Positions 42,980 to 53,511 of a stretch of 64,000 nt of DNA are shown here, in pieces. Each line of letters opens with the position of its first letter. Within the stretch, counting starts at the first letter, position 1. The notes under the pieces are model-generated. The model was not told the DNA's origin and ran no database searches. It saw only the letters and a program-made list of their open reading frames with translations. The stretch lies in NCBI RefSeq assembly GCF_902635505.1, contig NC_045428.1, positions 66,845,141-66,909,140 on the forward strand, written 5' to 3'. Both the position numbers and the translations under genes were made by a program. The stretch is from Sarcophilus harrisii. Taxonomy: Eukaryota; Chordata; Mammalia; Dasyuromorphia; Dasyuridae.

Positions 42980-43230
42980 AGTTTAGTCAACAAGCATTTA
43001 TTAAGCAATTTCTAGTATTTGGCACTGTGCTAAAGCTAGCAATATAAATATATTCAGAAAGAAAGAACCTCCCTGTCCTCAAGGAGCTTATATTCTAAAG
43101 GAGGCAAGGTTGATGGGAGGAGAGAGAGGAAAGTACCTAACACATAGAAAAAAAAAGCCAGAGGCAGGGATATAGTCTGGAGAGGTATGAAGACATGTTT
43201 GGCTTTGGGCACCTTCCTTAAAAAGAAAGT
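42980..43230 (+). mobile_element. GTGCCAGGCACTGTGC-family repeat
   Basis: AGTCAACAAGCATTTATTAAGC, TTGGCACTGTGCTAAAGC, CCCTGTCCTCAAGGAGCTTATATTCTAAAGG. A GA microsatellite replaces its right part. Confidence 0.82.
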
Positions 43231-43232
43231 TT

Positions 43233-43570
43233 GGGGAGAGAGAGGCAGAGAGAGACAGAGAGAGAGAGAGAGGGAAGGAGAGAAGGAGTATGGAGGAGAA
43301 GGAGGTAGGGAGAGAGGAAGAAGAGACAGAGACAGAGATAAAAAAGATGGAAAGAGACAGAGAGGGAGGGAAGGAGAGGGCAGGAGGAAGGAGAGAGACA
43401 GAGACAGACACAGAGAGAGACAGAGACAGAGAGAGACAGAGAGAGAGACAGACAGACACACACAGAGAGACAGACAGACAGAGAGAGACAGAGAGACAGA
43501 GACAGAGAGAAACAGAGAGAGAGACAGAGAAAGAGAGACAGAGAGAGAGACAGAGAGAGAGAGAGACAGA

Positions 43571-43617
<47 letters not shown>

Positions 43618-43684
43618 AAGGAGAGAAGGGGGAAAGAAGGGGGGAGAGAGATGAGGGAGGGAGGGAAGGAGGGAAGGAGAGAAA
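43233..43684. repeat. (GA)n/(CAGAGA)n polypurine-biased microsatellite, about 450 bp
   Basis: GAGAGA, CAGAGA, CAGACA and GGAAGG units. Overlapping Arg/Glu/Thr frames on + and Ser/Leu/Cys frames on - are repeat translation. Confidence 0.97.
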
Positions 43685-43704
43685 CTGGACAGAAGCTAAG
43701 TCTA

Positions 43705-44060
43705 CTGAAATTCAATTCAAATCAATAAACTTTTTTGAAAGAGCCTATTAAGTGCCAGGCACTATTTCAGGCAGTAGAGATACAGAGACAACACAAAACA
43801 GACCATGCCCTCAGGGAGTTTACATTCTACTGGAGAGATGCCATAGATACATATATAAATAAATTGTGAATAATGAAAGTAATTTCAAAAAGTTAGGAAT
43901 CAGTGAAGGGCCTTTATAGCAGGTGGCACTTGAGTTTTGTTCAGGAAGCCAGCAAGCAATTCTAAGAAGGAATTGGGAGAGAGGGAATTCAGTACATGGA
44001 GGAACCATGGGGATAGAGGCTTGGAGTCTAGAGATGGAATATCCAACATGGTAACAGTAA
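43705..44060 (+). mobile_element. GTGCCAGGCACTGTGC-family repeat
   Basis: AATCAATAAACTTTTTTGAAAGAGCCTATTAAGTGCCAGGCACTATTTCAGG, CATGCCCTCAGGGAGTTTACATTCTACTGG, then GTTCAGGAAGCCAGC and further body phrases. A fairly long copy. Confidence 0.82.
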
Positions 44061-44961
44061 GCTCAGCAACATCTCTGTCAATAATAAGGCTTCATTTTCC
44101 GGCTGATTCCTGGAAGATTCTTCTTTACTCATATCATCTGAGAGGTTTGTTTTGATATCCATGTTTATATTTTTTGAGGACTAAGTCACAGGCAAATGCT
44201 TGAAGGGACTTCAATAATATTCATGGAAGCTCTACAACAAACTCAGTACTGGAAGTAGCCCAGTGAATTACCTTTTATTAGCAGTGGGGCCAGATGAAGA
44301 AAATTGGGCAGCAAGCTTTGTATTTGCAGCTGGTCTCCCTGCATCTCTTCTAGGTGCCCTCTCTGAGTCCTTCCATTATCAGATAGGACATTTGCTATAG
44401 GTCCACATGGAGAAGAAGTTTCCATCATGAACCTAATTAACATCTTCCAGAGATACCATTTGGCAGACTCATAAATCAGAGTTGTGTTAACAAGATTAAT
44501 TCCTTTCCCTCTCCTTCATTTAACATGTTGATTTCCTTTTGATATCTGGAGCCAAAGAAACAAACAAATAAAAAATGTTGAGGAAAATAGTTAATGCCAA
44601 GCCTAAAATGTAGTTTATACATCCCAAGTCAGCAAGCCAGCTGTTCCAAGTACAAACCCAAAACAAAATAAATAAACATTCCAATACAAAACAAAACAAA
44701 ACTTGGATTTTTTTAAAGGAGAGGTAGTTGTGGAGTATTAAAAATCAGACATCAGCTTTTCAATTACAGACTCATGAGTCACTGTAGAGATGTGAGGCAG
44801 AAAAGAAATTCACCTGAAAAATACCAAAATCTGTCTAGTTATGTGTGGTCCAGACTCCAGAGTGACTAATTTAAGGGGCCCCCAAAGAATGGGAGGAAGT
44901 AATCATGTTTCCCATCAGATCCTGTCCCAAATTATATGATCAGGGAGAATTTGAATTAAAT
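44061..44961. other. Unassigned non-coding DNA
   Basis: No repeat recognised; several ACAAAACAAAA strings at about 44657-44701. Confidence 0.35.
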
Positions 44962-45153
44962 CAGGGGATTTTAACTAATAATTCATGAACTTAAAAAAAA
45001 TCTATTTTCAATTATTTTCATTATAATTGGTTTTCTTTTTGGTCCTTTATATTTTATTTCATGCATTAAAAAATGTGATTCCGAGAAAGACTCCATGGAC
45101 TTCACCCAGCTGACTTCCAAAAGCTGCACACACACACACACACACACACACAC

Positions 45154-45190
<37 letters not shown>

Positions 45191-45266
45191 GAGAGACAGA
45201 GACAGAGACAGAGACAGAGACAGAGACAGAGACAGACAGACAGAGAGACAAGATTAAGAACCCCTG
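44962..45266. mobile_element. Non-autonomous hAT-type DNA transposon with internal microsatellite
   Basis: Left end CAGGGGATTTTAACTAATAATTCATGAACTT and right end AAGATTAAGAACCCCTG are inverted repeats of each other. The interior (ATTTTATTTCATGCATTAAAAAATG, CGAGAAAGACTCCATGGACTTCACC) parallels the copy at 16591. No clear 8-bp duplication. Confidence 0.85.
45126..45250. repeat. (CA)n(GA)n(CAGAGA)n compound microsatellite inside the hAT element
   Basis: CA units 45126-45153, GA units to about 45186, then CAGAGA units. It replaces the short CACAAAAAAGG-type stretch expected before the right end. Confidence 0.96.
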
Positions 45267-46380
45267 CCTCAAAGGTATTTGGATAAAGACCTTGTTTCCT
45301 TATCTTCTTCTCCTTCCCTTTTTCTTAGTCAGAAAGGCCAAAGTAGCCACTTGGGCCAACCTTACCCAATGGGTGAGTTGCAAGCTGTATTCTACTAAGG
45401 TCAAATCTGGTCAGGGTGGAGTGATTATAGCACTGCTCCCAACTGATGAAACAATAGGCGCTTCAAAGCAGCTTGGCCCTGCTGTCTTTCTCAAATAAAT
45501 CCACACCCACTGGAAAATGCTTCTTAAAACTACCCCCACTGATAAGAAAAAAATGAATGGAAAGAGGGGTTGGGAGTGGGAATGAATTGTTAACAAGAAT
45601 CTTTGACATGGGCCCAAAATGGCTCAAACCAGCATCCCCAAGGCTTGGAAGAAAGATGGACTTCGAGGCAAACTGAAGAGTGTCTTTTTATTAAGCTGTA
45701 GCCACAAGGCTGCTCTCTGCCACCTGCTTTTTCACAGCCATCCTTCTGAGGCCTGATATTTCTAAGGACAGGAATCTCCCATTCTTTAAAGAAGATTTGA
45801 TTTCAGGAAGATTTAACCACACCTGCCAAATAAACCATCCTGACAGATCAGTTAAAACATAAAGCATTTAATTATATTCATTAGATAAGCATGGGTACCT
45901 GAAATTTGAAATTGAACTTTGAAAGAGCAATCATCACCCTGAAGCTGTTCACACTTAATGCAGCATTTATTTTCACTGGGATTTATTTTCACTGGGAATA
46001 CATTTAAACTTGGTCAGGGAGACATTGTGCTAAGCAGCTGTTGGAGAGGAAAGGGACAGATAATGGGAAGGGCACAAGGAAGAAAGCCTTCCTTTCATAA
46101 GTAAATGCCAAGGAGAGACTGAAGGGGACAAATGAAAAGAACAGTGAATAATAACAAGGAAAAAACAGGGCTCAAATAAAGCACCAGCAGCTGCATATGC
46201 AATGCAAGACACAAAATATTTAATTTTCAACTATTTCACTTTGGGTCACCAATCTTTCATTCTTTCTGGACTGCTAAACTGAAGGTCTAATGGTGACCAC
46301 TTGAATAGAGAATATAAAGTTTCTATAAGTATACATGTATAATATATGTAGCATATATGTATTTATTTATTAATTCAATA
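45267..46380. other. Unassigned non-coding DNA
   Basis: No family recognised. Direct repetition of TTTATTTTCACTGGGA at about 45967 and 45982. Confidence 0.4.
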
Positions 46381-46384
46381 GGTG

Positions 46385-46575
46385 TTTCTTGATAATAACA
46401 GTAGTAACATCTGTATAGTACTTCAGAGTTTGCAAAGCGCTTTAAATATGTTATTTTAATTGATCTTCACAACCTTCCAACCCTGGGGGGTTAAGTTCTT
46501 ATTATTCTCATTCCACAGATGAGGAAATTAAGTCTCAGCCTGAGTTGTCTCAGAGTTATACAAATGTGAAAATAT
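46385..46575 (-). mobile_element. MIR3-type CORE-SINE
   Basis: Inverted: AGTACTTCAGAGTTTGCAAAGCGCTTTAAATATG, TTGATCTTCACAACCTTCCAACCCTGGG, TTCCACAGATGAGGAAATTAAG. Confidence 0.9.
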
Positions 46576-46599
46576 AAAGCCTATATAAGGCTCATGCAT

Positions 46600-46865
46600 A
46601 CTCATTTTGGTTAGATGGTTGAAGGTAGAAGGCACCAGTCCCTGGAGGAATCAAGGTGGTCCTTGTATAAGAAGTGGCTAATAGGCGTCATAGACATGAT
46701 GATGGGGAAAGGTTAGGTGCCAAGCATGAGGGAAATCCTGTGCAAAGATATGGGAGATGGGAGATGGGAAGTCATGTTTGGAAGAAGAGCAAACAGCCCA
46801 GACTAGCTGGTTGGAAAGTACAATATATGAAGGCAACTAATGAGCAGTGAACTTAGAAAGGGAAA
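46600..46865 (+). mobile_element. Body of GTGCCAGGCACTGTGC-family repeat
   Basis: TGTGCAAAGATATGGGAGATGGGAGATGGGAAGTCATG, then GCCCAGACTAGCTGGTTGGAAAG, as in the internal section of the family. Confidence 0.65.
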
Positions 46866-46926
46866 TTGCAACTAGATTCTGAAGAACCGTCAATGTCAGA
46901 GAAGAGGTTATATTTTTCTTTATCAA

Positions 46927-47510
46927 CTCTTTCTTCCTCTCCTTTCTTCTCCTCAACTTCTCTCTGTCTCTCCATCTCTCTCTATCTCTCTGCTTATCTT
47001 TTACTCTCCTGTCTGTCTCTCTGTCTCCTTATCTCTCTCTGTCTCTGTCTCTCTCTGTGTGTCTGTCTGTCTCTCTATCTGCCTCTGTCTTATCTAAGTC
47101 TGTTTCTCTCTATTTATCTCTGTCTTCATCTCTGTCTCTCTCTGTCTCTCTCTTTTTCTGTCTGTGTCTCTCTCTACTTATCACTTACTCTCCTGTCTCT
47201 CCCCTTGTCTTTCTCTGTCTCTCTATGTATCTGTGTCTGTCTGTGTCTTCCCCTCTTTCTCTGTCTTTCTCTCTCTTTTTCTCTCTATCTTTCTCTGTTT
47301 CTCTCTCTCTCTCCCTTCCCTTCTCTTTTTTCTGTCTGTCTGTCTCTCTCTTTCTCTCTCTGTCCCATACACTTATCTCTTACTCTCATGTCTCTGTCTC
47401 TGTTTCCTTATCTCTGTCTCTCTATCTCTTTTCCCTTTCCTTTATTTCCTTCTTCTCTTTCCTTCTTCCTCTATTCCTCTTTTTTCCTCTTTTAAGCTCT
47501 CTGATTTGGT
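46927..47510. repeat. (TCTC/TCTG)n polypyrimidine microsatellite, about 580 bp
   Basis: TCTCTG, TCTGTC and CTTT units with TTATC interruptions. The cluster TGTCTCT...CTTATC recurs several times, suggesting higher-order duplication. Overlapping Ser/Leu-rich frames up to 209 codons are artefacts. Confidence 0.97.
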
Positions 47511-47535
47511 TTTTTTCCTGTCCCTCTCTTATTAT

Positions 47536-47960
47536 CGATGTTATTGTTGTTTGTCCTTCATTTTCAGAGGACTGGTGGCATCATGGGGTGATGTCTTGAC
47601 TACTGCACGAATTGGATTTAAATGAGCTGGAGCTACACAAAAGCATTAGCCTCACTCTCTCTTCCAAAGTCATCAAAGTCTAGTGGCAAGACAAAAGTCA
47701 AGAAGACTGGCAATGGTCTAGGATGTAGTGAATGATCCTGGCATTTTTGCTGTCTGACTCCAACACTCTAACTTGCCTCCTTCCACTGCTTCATTGGCTT
47801 TCGAACAAATTGTCATCGGCCCTTTCCACTTGGGGAAGTCTTCACATGCTTGGGTTCAAACACCCCTCCTAACTCACTGGTAAGTTTAAGGATCATCATT
47901 AATCTCAACCTGGTTTATTTAGCCTGATTGCTGAGACAGTTTAATAGGGCGTGGCATACA
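47536..47960 (+). mobile_element. Long marsupial SINE-like repeat (TTTGTCCTTCATT family)
   Basis: TTGTTGTTTGTCCTTCATTTTCAGAGGA, TGGCATCATGGGGTGATGTCTTGAC, GAATTGGATTTAAATGAG, CTCTCTTCCAAAGTCATC, AGTCTAGTGGCAAGAC match a repeat I remember as common in marsupials. The exact Repbase name is not certain. Confidence 0.75.
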
Positions 47961-48129
47961 TTACAGCTTCTTGAAAGCACAAGTGAGAATGGAGTCCCAG
48001 GTAGCCATCTACTAAGATGGATAAGCAGACCAGAAAGGGGCTTGGCAAACACTTATAATGGAAGGACTAGTTCTTGAAAACTCTATACACTTCATCTGAT
48101 ATGTAGATTCTATTAGATAAAAGTGTGTT

Positions 48130-48302
48130 TATCTGTCCACCCTTCCATCCATACATCCATCTATCCTTCCTTCCATCCACCCATCCACCCACCTATCTAT
48201 CTATATCTATCTATCTATCTATCTATCTATCTACAAATCTACCTACCTATCTACCTATTTACTTATCTATCTACCTTTTTTTCTCTCTATCTACCCTATG
48301 TC
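48130..48302. repeat. (ATCC/ATCT/ACCT)n microsatellite
   Basis: CCATCCATAC, then ATCTATCTATCT units at about 48196-48232, then CTACCTATCTACC. Confidence 0.95.
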
Positions 48303-48446
48303 TATCTGCCTGTCCAGGCCCATGATTTCATCAAAGTTGTAAAATCTAGTGAAGAAAAGTCTTCCACTTATGCAGATCAAAATTGTCTGAACTTTGTAGC
48401 ATTGCATGAGTAACTGAAACACTAAATGACTTTTCTAGAGCTATTA

Positions 48447-48511
48447 CAGAGAGAGAAACAGAGAGAGCCAGAGAGAGAGAGAGAAAGAGACAGAGAGAGA
48501 GAGAGAGAGAG
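48447..48511. repeat. (GA)n microsatellite
   Basis: GAGAGA and CAGAGA units. Confidence 0.94.
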
Positions 48512-48529
48512 GTGGGGAGGACAATTTGA

Positions 48530-48605
48530 TGCAATATCATTGACTCCTGGGTTCAGATTATACCTCTAATATTTACTAGCTGTGTAACCCTAGGCACTCA
48601 ACATT
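48530..48605 (+). mobile_element. MIR/WSINE-type SINE, interrupted
   Basis: TGACTCCTGGGTTCAGATTATACC, TTACTAGCTGTGTAACCCTAGGCACTCAAC. A second SINE is inserted at its right end, after which AACCCATCTCTGC at 48746 may continue it. Confidence 0.78.
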
Positions 48606-48731
48606 TTTTTTTTTTGGCTGAGGCAATTGGGTCACACAGCCAGAAAGTATTAAGTATCTGAAGCCAGATTTGAACTTGTGTCCTTCTTACTTCAGGACTG
48701 ATACTCTATCCACTATACCAACTTGATGACA
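48606..48731 (-). mobile_element. WSINE1 SINE inserted into another SINE, 16-bp duplications
   Basis: Flanked by perfect copies of CTAGGCACTCAACATT (48590-48605 and 48732-48747). Inverted body: T-rich tail, GGCTGAGGCAATTGGGTCACACAG, AGCCAGATTTGAACTTGTG, TCTATCCACTATACCAACTTG. Some 20 bp of the usual GGTTAAGTGACTTGCCCAGG is missing, exactly between two short GGG repeats. Confidence 0.96.
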
Positions 48732-48747
48732 CTAGGCACTCAACATT

Positions 48748-49648
48748 AACCCATCTCTGCTAACTCTAAACTTTATCTACTACTTATCTAGTTATGGAAC
48801 AGTAGAACTTTGTATTGATGAAAGAAATTTTCCCACTGGGAATTTCCCATGTCACATTCTTCACACAAATGCACATGGAGACACTGAAATATTTTTGTAG
48901 GTATTTTATAAGTGGTTACTTGCATGTGGGTAAAATATGTCTTTTAATCTACATTGGTAGAATCTCAGTCATGTTGTTATCCCTGGCTAACTCTTTTGGT
49001 GCACAAAGCAGCACAGCCCAATCTATTGTTGTTTTCAACAAATTCCAAGGCATGATAACCAGAAGGTGGCCAATTTCAGATTTCCACATGCAAAAGTTTT
49101 CCTTTGTCTTTGATCTGAAAGATAGACCTCAGCAAACATCTTAATGCATTTTTATAATTTTTTTCTCATTTATTAGGAATGTTCTATATTGAGATGTAAG
49201 AAGAAAATAAAGGCAAAGAAAAGTATGTTGAAAATGAAGTTTTTAGTCTTTTCTTCTTGGGACTTTGTTTTAACCAATCATTATGTACCAGACCTCTAGT
49301 CCTTACACTGCCCATTCCAGAACTATATTTGAAATTTTTTAATGACTTGTCTGAAAAAAAGTATATGACATGATGGACACATGATCTCCATGTATAAACA
49401 CCAATGCCTCTATTTTACAAGTAATTTTCAGATCATTTGTTAAGATCAAGTACTAAGATCCCTAGCACTATGTTAGGTACAAAATCTGTCAGTGTGAGAG
49501 AGTATCAGTGAGAGAAAGAGAGTTAGAGAAAGTGGGGAGGGTAGCATGCCTTAGTTTCATAATAAATATCATGGCTAGGACTTTTAAATAAAAGAGAAAA
49601 TTATTGGGTCGAAACATTCTTGAAAAACTATGATTAAGAATTAAGTCA
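48748..49648. other. Unassigned non-coding DNA
   Basis: A 109-codon frame 48815-49144 has no known domain. Nothing else recognised. Confidence 0.35.
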
Positions 49649-49797
49649 GGGGCAGCTAGATAGCACAATGGATAGAGTATCAGCTGGGAAGTCAGGAGGA
49701 CCTGAGTTCAAATCCAGCTTGAGATACTTAACACTTCGTAGCTGTGTGACCCTGGACAAATCACTTAACTCCAATTGCCTCAGGGGGGAAAAAAAAG
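49649..49797 (+). mobile_element. WSINE1 SINE, full length
   Basis: GGGGCAGCTAGATAGCACAATGG, GGAAGTCAGGAGGACCTGAG, CGTAGCTGTGTGACCCTGGAC, ACTCCAATTGCCTCAGG, G/A tail. Confidence 0.96.
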
Positions 49798-49919
49798 ACG
49801 ACAGTATTATTCTCCTACTTTCCTCCCTACAGAATACAGTTTTCTTAGAGAATATTTGGATTTAAGAGAAAACCCAAAGGAAGAGTATTCAAAGTAACTT
49901 ACTAACTAAACTCTCAACT

Positions 49920-50060
49920 AATGGGATCATAGAGCTGGAAGGAACCATAAAGATCATCTAATTCATTCCCTTCATTTTATAGCTCAAGAAAATGAGGCCT
50001 CTAGAAATAAAGTGATTTTTAACAGAGTTGCTCTGTCTCCTGAGACTTCCAGTTCTGTTC
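49920..50060 (-). mobile_element. MIR (CORE-SINE)
   Basis: GGGATCATAGAGCTGGAAGGAACC, AAAGATCATCTAATTCATTCCC, AGAAAATGAGGCCTCTAG. Confidence 0.85.
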
Positions 50061-50145
50061 ATATTCCCTTATACCATATTGCAACATGAACAAGTCAGTG
50101 AGTATTTCAGTTCCTCCTCCTTCTTCCCTTTAATGTTGTAATGAA

Positions 50146-50230
50146 AAAGAGAGATAGACAGAGACAGAGACAGAGAGAGGAGTGACACACAGAGAGACAG
50201 AAACAGAGACAGAGATACACAGAAAGAAAA
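50146..50230. repeat. (GACAGA)n microsatellite
   Basis: GAGACAGAGACAGAGAGAGG and related units. Confidence 0.9.
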
Positions 50231-50309
50231 ATGGACAGGCTCAAGGATAAATTTAAATTTTTAAAAGACTGGAATTAAGGATAAGTAAAAATTGTAAAAG
50301 ATCAGAGAT

Positions 50310-50475
50310 TTAGACTTGATAGTTACCTCTGAGGTTCTCCAGTTTAGCCCTCTCACTCAGTGGCTAACTGACTAACAAGTCATGTAACTTCTTTGAGCCT
50401 CAGTTTCCCTAACTGTAAAAAAGGTAGTTGAACTTAATGATCTTTAAGGTCATTTCCATTTCTAAATCTATGAAC
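50310..50475 (+). mobile_element. MIR (CORE-SINE)
   Basis: CTAACTGACTAACAAGTCATG, TTGAGCCTCAGTTTCCCTAACTGTAAAAAAGG, ATCTTTAAGGTCATTTCCATTTCTAAA. Confidence 0.82.
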
Positions 50476-50890
50476 CTAAGTAGACATAAAGGCAATCCAT
50501 TGTTTTCTGCCACCTTTTTGCATGTGTGGTAAAAAGAGCTGATATTTTTGTATGCTTTTTATATTTTTCCCTGCTTTAGTTATCTTGAAAATATTCCTCA
50601 ATCCAAAACAACTGTTTTACCTCCATTGTGAAACTCTTCTTTATATAGTTTGGTCTAAACTTGCTGCTTTCCCCAATATGTTCTCTTTGATATTACTTCT
50701 AGTTTTTCTTCAAGGATATCTAAGACTGTGAAGTTGTTTGTTACCAAAAAACCCAATCTTTTCCATCTAGAGTCTTTTTATTGTCTTTCTTCCAGTTTCA
50801 ACTTTTAATACTCTTAAAATGGCACTTTGCATTTCAGACTTTTGTCAAATCTTCTTTAAACTGGTTCTACATTCTGTTGAAGCTCTCTTT
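50476..50890. other. Unassigned non-coding DNA
   Basis: Nothing recognised up to the target site of the RPS6 retrocopy. Confidence 0.35.
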
Positions 50891-50898
50891 AATAAGGA

Positions 50899-51727
50899 TT
50901 TTTTTCCCCACTTGACAAAAATTATTTATTTCTAACACATTTTCAAAAATTTTATTTTTGACTGGACTCAGATTTCTAAGTGGAAGTCTCAGGGAAGAAA
51001 ATCAATGTCTCTTAATGATCTGTTCCTGTTATTTTTCTTTGGCCTCCTTCATTCTCTTGGCTAAAAGCTTGCCATATTCAGCTGTTTCTTCCTTGTTCTT
51101 CTGGGCATGTTGTTTCTTCAAAGCAATACATCCATCTTATGCTGCAAAACATGGGGAGTCATCAGACACCAAATTTTAGGAACCTTGCTTCTGAGTTTCT
51201 TACCTCTTTTGTTGAGGGGTTTCCTCACAAATTGCCAGACTTCACCTTCTGTGGACAAATTGAAAAGCTTATGTATTCTGCTAGCTCTTTTGGGCCCCAA
51301 GTGATGAGGTAAAGTTGCATTAGTCAGTCCTGGAATATCTTTCTCACCCTTCTTCACAATTAACCAAATTAAGGACATTTAGATTGGCATCCACAATACA
51401 GCCCCTAACAGATTTATGTTTTCTTCTAGGACAATAGGAAGAATGGTCCTTACTGAGCAACAGTAGGACAGATCCATGAGCCAAAACACCTTTGATTTGT
51501 GGAGAAGTTTTATTTGTTATTCCCACCACTGACACAGTCCACATAACCCTTCCATTCTTCACCCAGAGTATCAGCAGAAATTTCGGTGACCATCCCTTTC
51601 TCATAAAAGGTCTGTAGTTTCTCTTATCATTGACTTTGTTGAATTTCTGATAGCCAGTGACTGGGAAAGAGATGTTGAATTTCATCTTTGCATGGCCACC
51701 TGCTTCAGATTTGCCATGGAAAAGAGC
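50899..51727 (-). pseudogene. RPS6: Processed pseudogene of 40S ribosomal protein S6
   Basis: Read on the minus strand, the copy starts with a 5' UTR close to RPS6 mRNA (CTCTTTTCCATGGC at 51726-51713, matching the pyrimidine-rich TOP start). It then enters MKFNISFPVTGYQKFNKV (ATG at 51685-51683), [71 protein letters not shown] and LQHK. Near the 3' end SESSQK and its TAA (50952-50954) follow, then an AATAAA-bearing 3' UTR. There are no introns. Damage: about four residues lost in frame after CPRR (the TGERK segment), a frameshift near 51350-51375, a further shift after LQHK near 51140, and many substitutions. Duplications AATAAGGA flank it (50891-50898, 51728-51735). The parent binds 18S rRNA and is a TOR/S6-kinase substrate; this copy cannot encode it. 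Confidence 0.96.
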
Positions 51728-51769
51728 AATAAGGAACTTTTAAAGCTCACAATCTCTGCCATTCTTCTT

Positions 51770-51835
51770 TCTAAGATTTTACTAATGCTTGACACATAAT
51801 AAACACTATATAAATATAAGCTATTATTACCATAT
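51770..51835 (+). mobile_element. MIR3/L2 tail scrap
   Basis: AATGCTTGACACATAATAAACACTATATAAATATAAGCTATTATTA follows the usual 3' tail pattern; short. Confidence 0.5.
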
Positions 51836-51904
51836 ACCAGTTTTACCCTTGAATGTACTTTTTTTAATTTGAAAAATTATGAAATATTTAAGAATTGAGG
51901 CATT

Positions 51905-52150
51905 TTTAGTCAGTTAGCCTGTCAATAATTATTTAAGCACCTACTTTGTATCAGGCATGGTGCTAAGCATTAGCATATAAAGAAAGACAAATGACAGACC
52001 CTACTTTCATGAAACTCACAATCTATTGAAGGAAGACAACATATAAAAGGAAGTGGAAAACGAAGGGAAAGGAGAGAGGATTCTTCATATAAGGGCATGA
52101 TGAAGTCCTGCAGCTAGGTAGGAAATGATGAAGTGACTGTTCCGAGTACC
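51905..52150 (+). mobile_element. GTGCCAGGCACTGTGC-family repeat
   Basis: ATTTAAGCACCTACTTTGTATCAGGCATGGTGCTAAGCATT, ACAGACCCTACTTTCATGAAACTCACAATCTATTG, GGAAGACAACATATAAAAGG. Confidence 0.82.
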
Positions 52151-52929
52151 CTCCTTAAATGGAATTCTTAGATCTTCTCATTAGGCAGTGTTTTTACATT
52201 GATGAAACTTCTGTATGATATTATTATAAACAATACTAATGTTATTGTGTCAATTTGTCTGTCACTTTGACAGGCATTAATAACTTATTTATTCTTATTT
52301 CAAAAGTCCCTTTAATGGCTTCAAACACTTTTTGCTGAAACAAAAGTCTAATATTAATATTCTTCTGGTAATTTTGTATGGGTGTGAGATATAGAACATT
52401 ACAATTTTCAAAAGAAAATGGAAAATGAGTATTGCTCAGAGGTTGACTGCAGGTTGTATGGTGGGTGGGTATAGGGTGAAGCACATTAAAAACAGGAATT
52501 ACAAAGGAGAAGGGAAGTAAAGTATGTCAACAGACTAAATGAATAAAAGAAGAACATGAGCTGGTCATGTAAAGAGAGTGAGGGATGATCAGTGGACAAA
52601 CTGTTCTCTGTTATGTATCCTCTCCATGTCAAGAGACATAGAGAAAGGCACCAAGCAACTCTGTTGAATATAGGGAACTTGTAGACAAATATCAACAACG
52701 CTTGCATAAAATAGACACTTGTGAATGAGTTGTGGTTTGACCTGTTGAAGGGAATTAGCCTCCAAACCCATTTCATAGTCAAATATATCTAGTTGCATTT
52801 TCTATTCTTTTAAATTTTGATGATACTGATTTGAAAGTAATTATGAGAATTAGAGAATGTGAAAAGTAACAATGTACATACAGATTTGACTACATGACTG
52901 TAGTATGTTGATAATTGGCTATGTCACAT
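52151..52929. other. Unassigned non-coding DNA
   Basis: Overlapping minus-strand frames at 52242-52798 have no recognisable protein. Confidence 0.35.
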
Positions 52930-52938
52930 TGAATTCTT

Positions 52939-53130
52939 CTTATTTTGATAGTATTTTGTTTTTCCAAATACATGCAAATATAGTTTTCAACATTCACCTT
53001 TATAAAACCTTGTGTTCCAATTTTTCTTCTCCCTCTCCTTCCCCTACCCTCTCCACAAGACAGCAAGCGATCTGATATAAGTTAAACATGTGTAATTCTT
53101 CTAAACACATTTTCTTATTTGTCATGCTGT

Positions 53131-53226
<96 letters not shown>

Positions 53227-53511
53227 AGATAAAAAGGGAAAAAAGCACAAGAAAGGGAAAAAAACAATCAAACAAAAGCAGCAAAAAAAAAAAAAAACAC
53301 CTTTGATCCTCATTCAGTCTCTATAGTACTTTCTTCTGATGTAGATGGCTCTATCACAAGTCTATTGGAATTGCCTTGAATCACTTTATTGTTGAAATAT
53401 TAAGTCCATCACAATTGATCATCACATACTCTTCTTGTTACTGTGCACAAGTACTATGTCCTTAGTTCTACTCATTTCACTTAACATCAGTTCAGTCATA
53501 CTGAATTCTTA
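52939..53511 (-). mobile_element. L1 3' end, 5'-truncated, with A91 expansion
   Basis: Inverted L1 3'-UTR: AAATACATGCAAATATAGTTTTCAACATTCACC, AAACCTTGTGTTCCAATTTTTC, AGACAGCAAGCGATCTGATATAAGTTAAACATG, then after the A run TCATTCAGTCTCTATAG, CACAAGTCTATTGGAATTGCC, CACAATTGATCATCACATA, TTTCACTTAACATCAGTTCA. TGAATTCTT duplications at 52930-52938 and 53512-53520 bound it. Confidence 0.94.
53133..53223. repeat. A91 homopolymer inside the L1 3' UTR
   Basis: Ninety-one consecutive A on the + strand. As the L1 lies on the minus strand, this is poly(T) in its sense and is internal, so it is not the poly(A) tail. Translation yields poly-Lys or poly-Phe artefacts. Confidence 0.95.

Noticed and set aside
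43054-43751. Arg/Glu/Thr-rich and Ser/Leu-rich frames
   Set aside because: Translation of the GA/CAGAGA microsatellite.
46866-47625. 209-, 180- and 153-codon Ser/Leu frames
   Set aside because: Three overlapping frames of one CT microsatellite, not a membrane protein.
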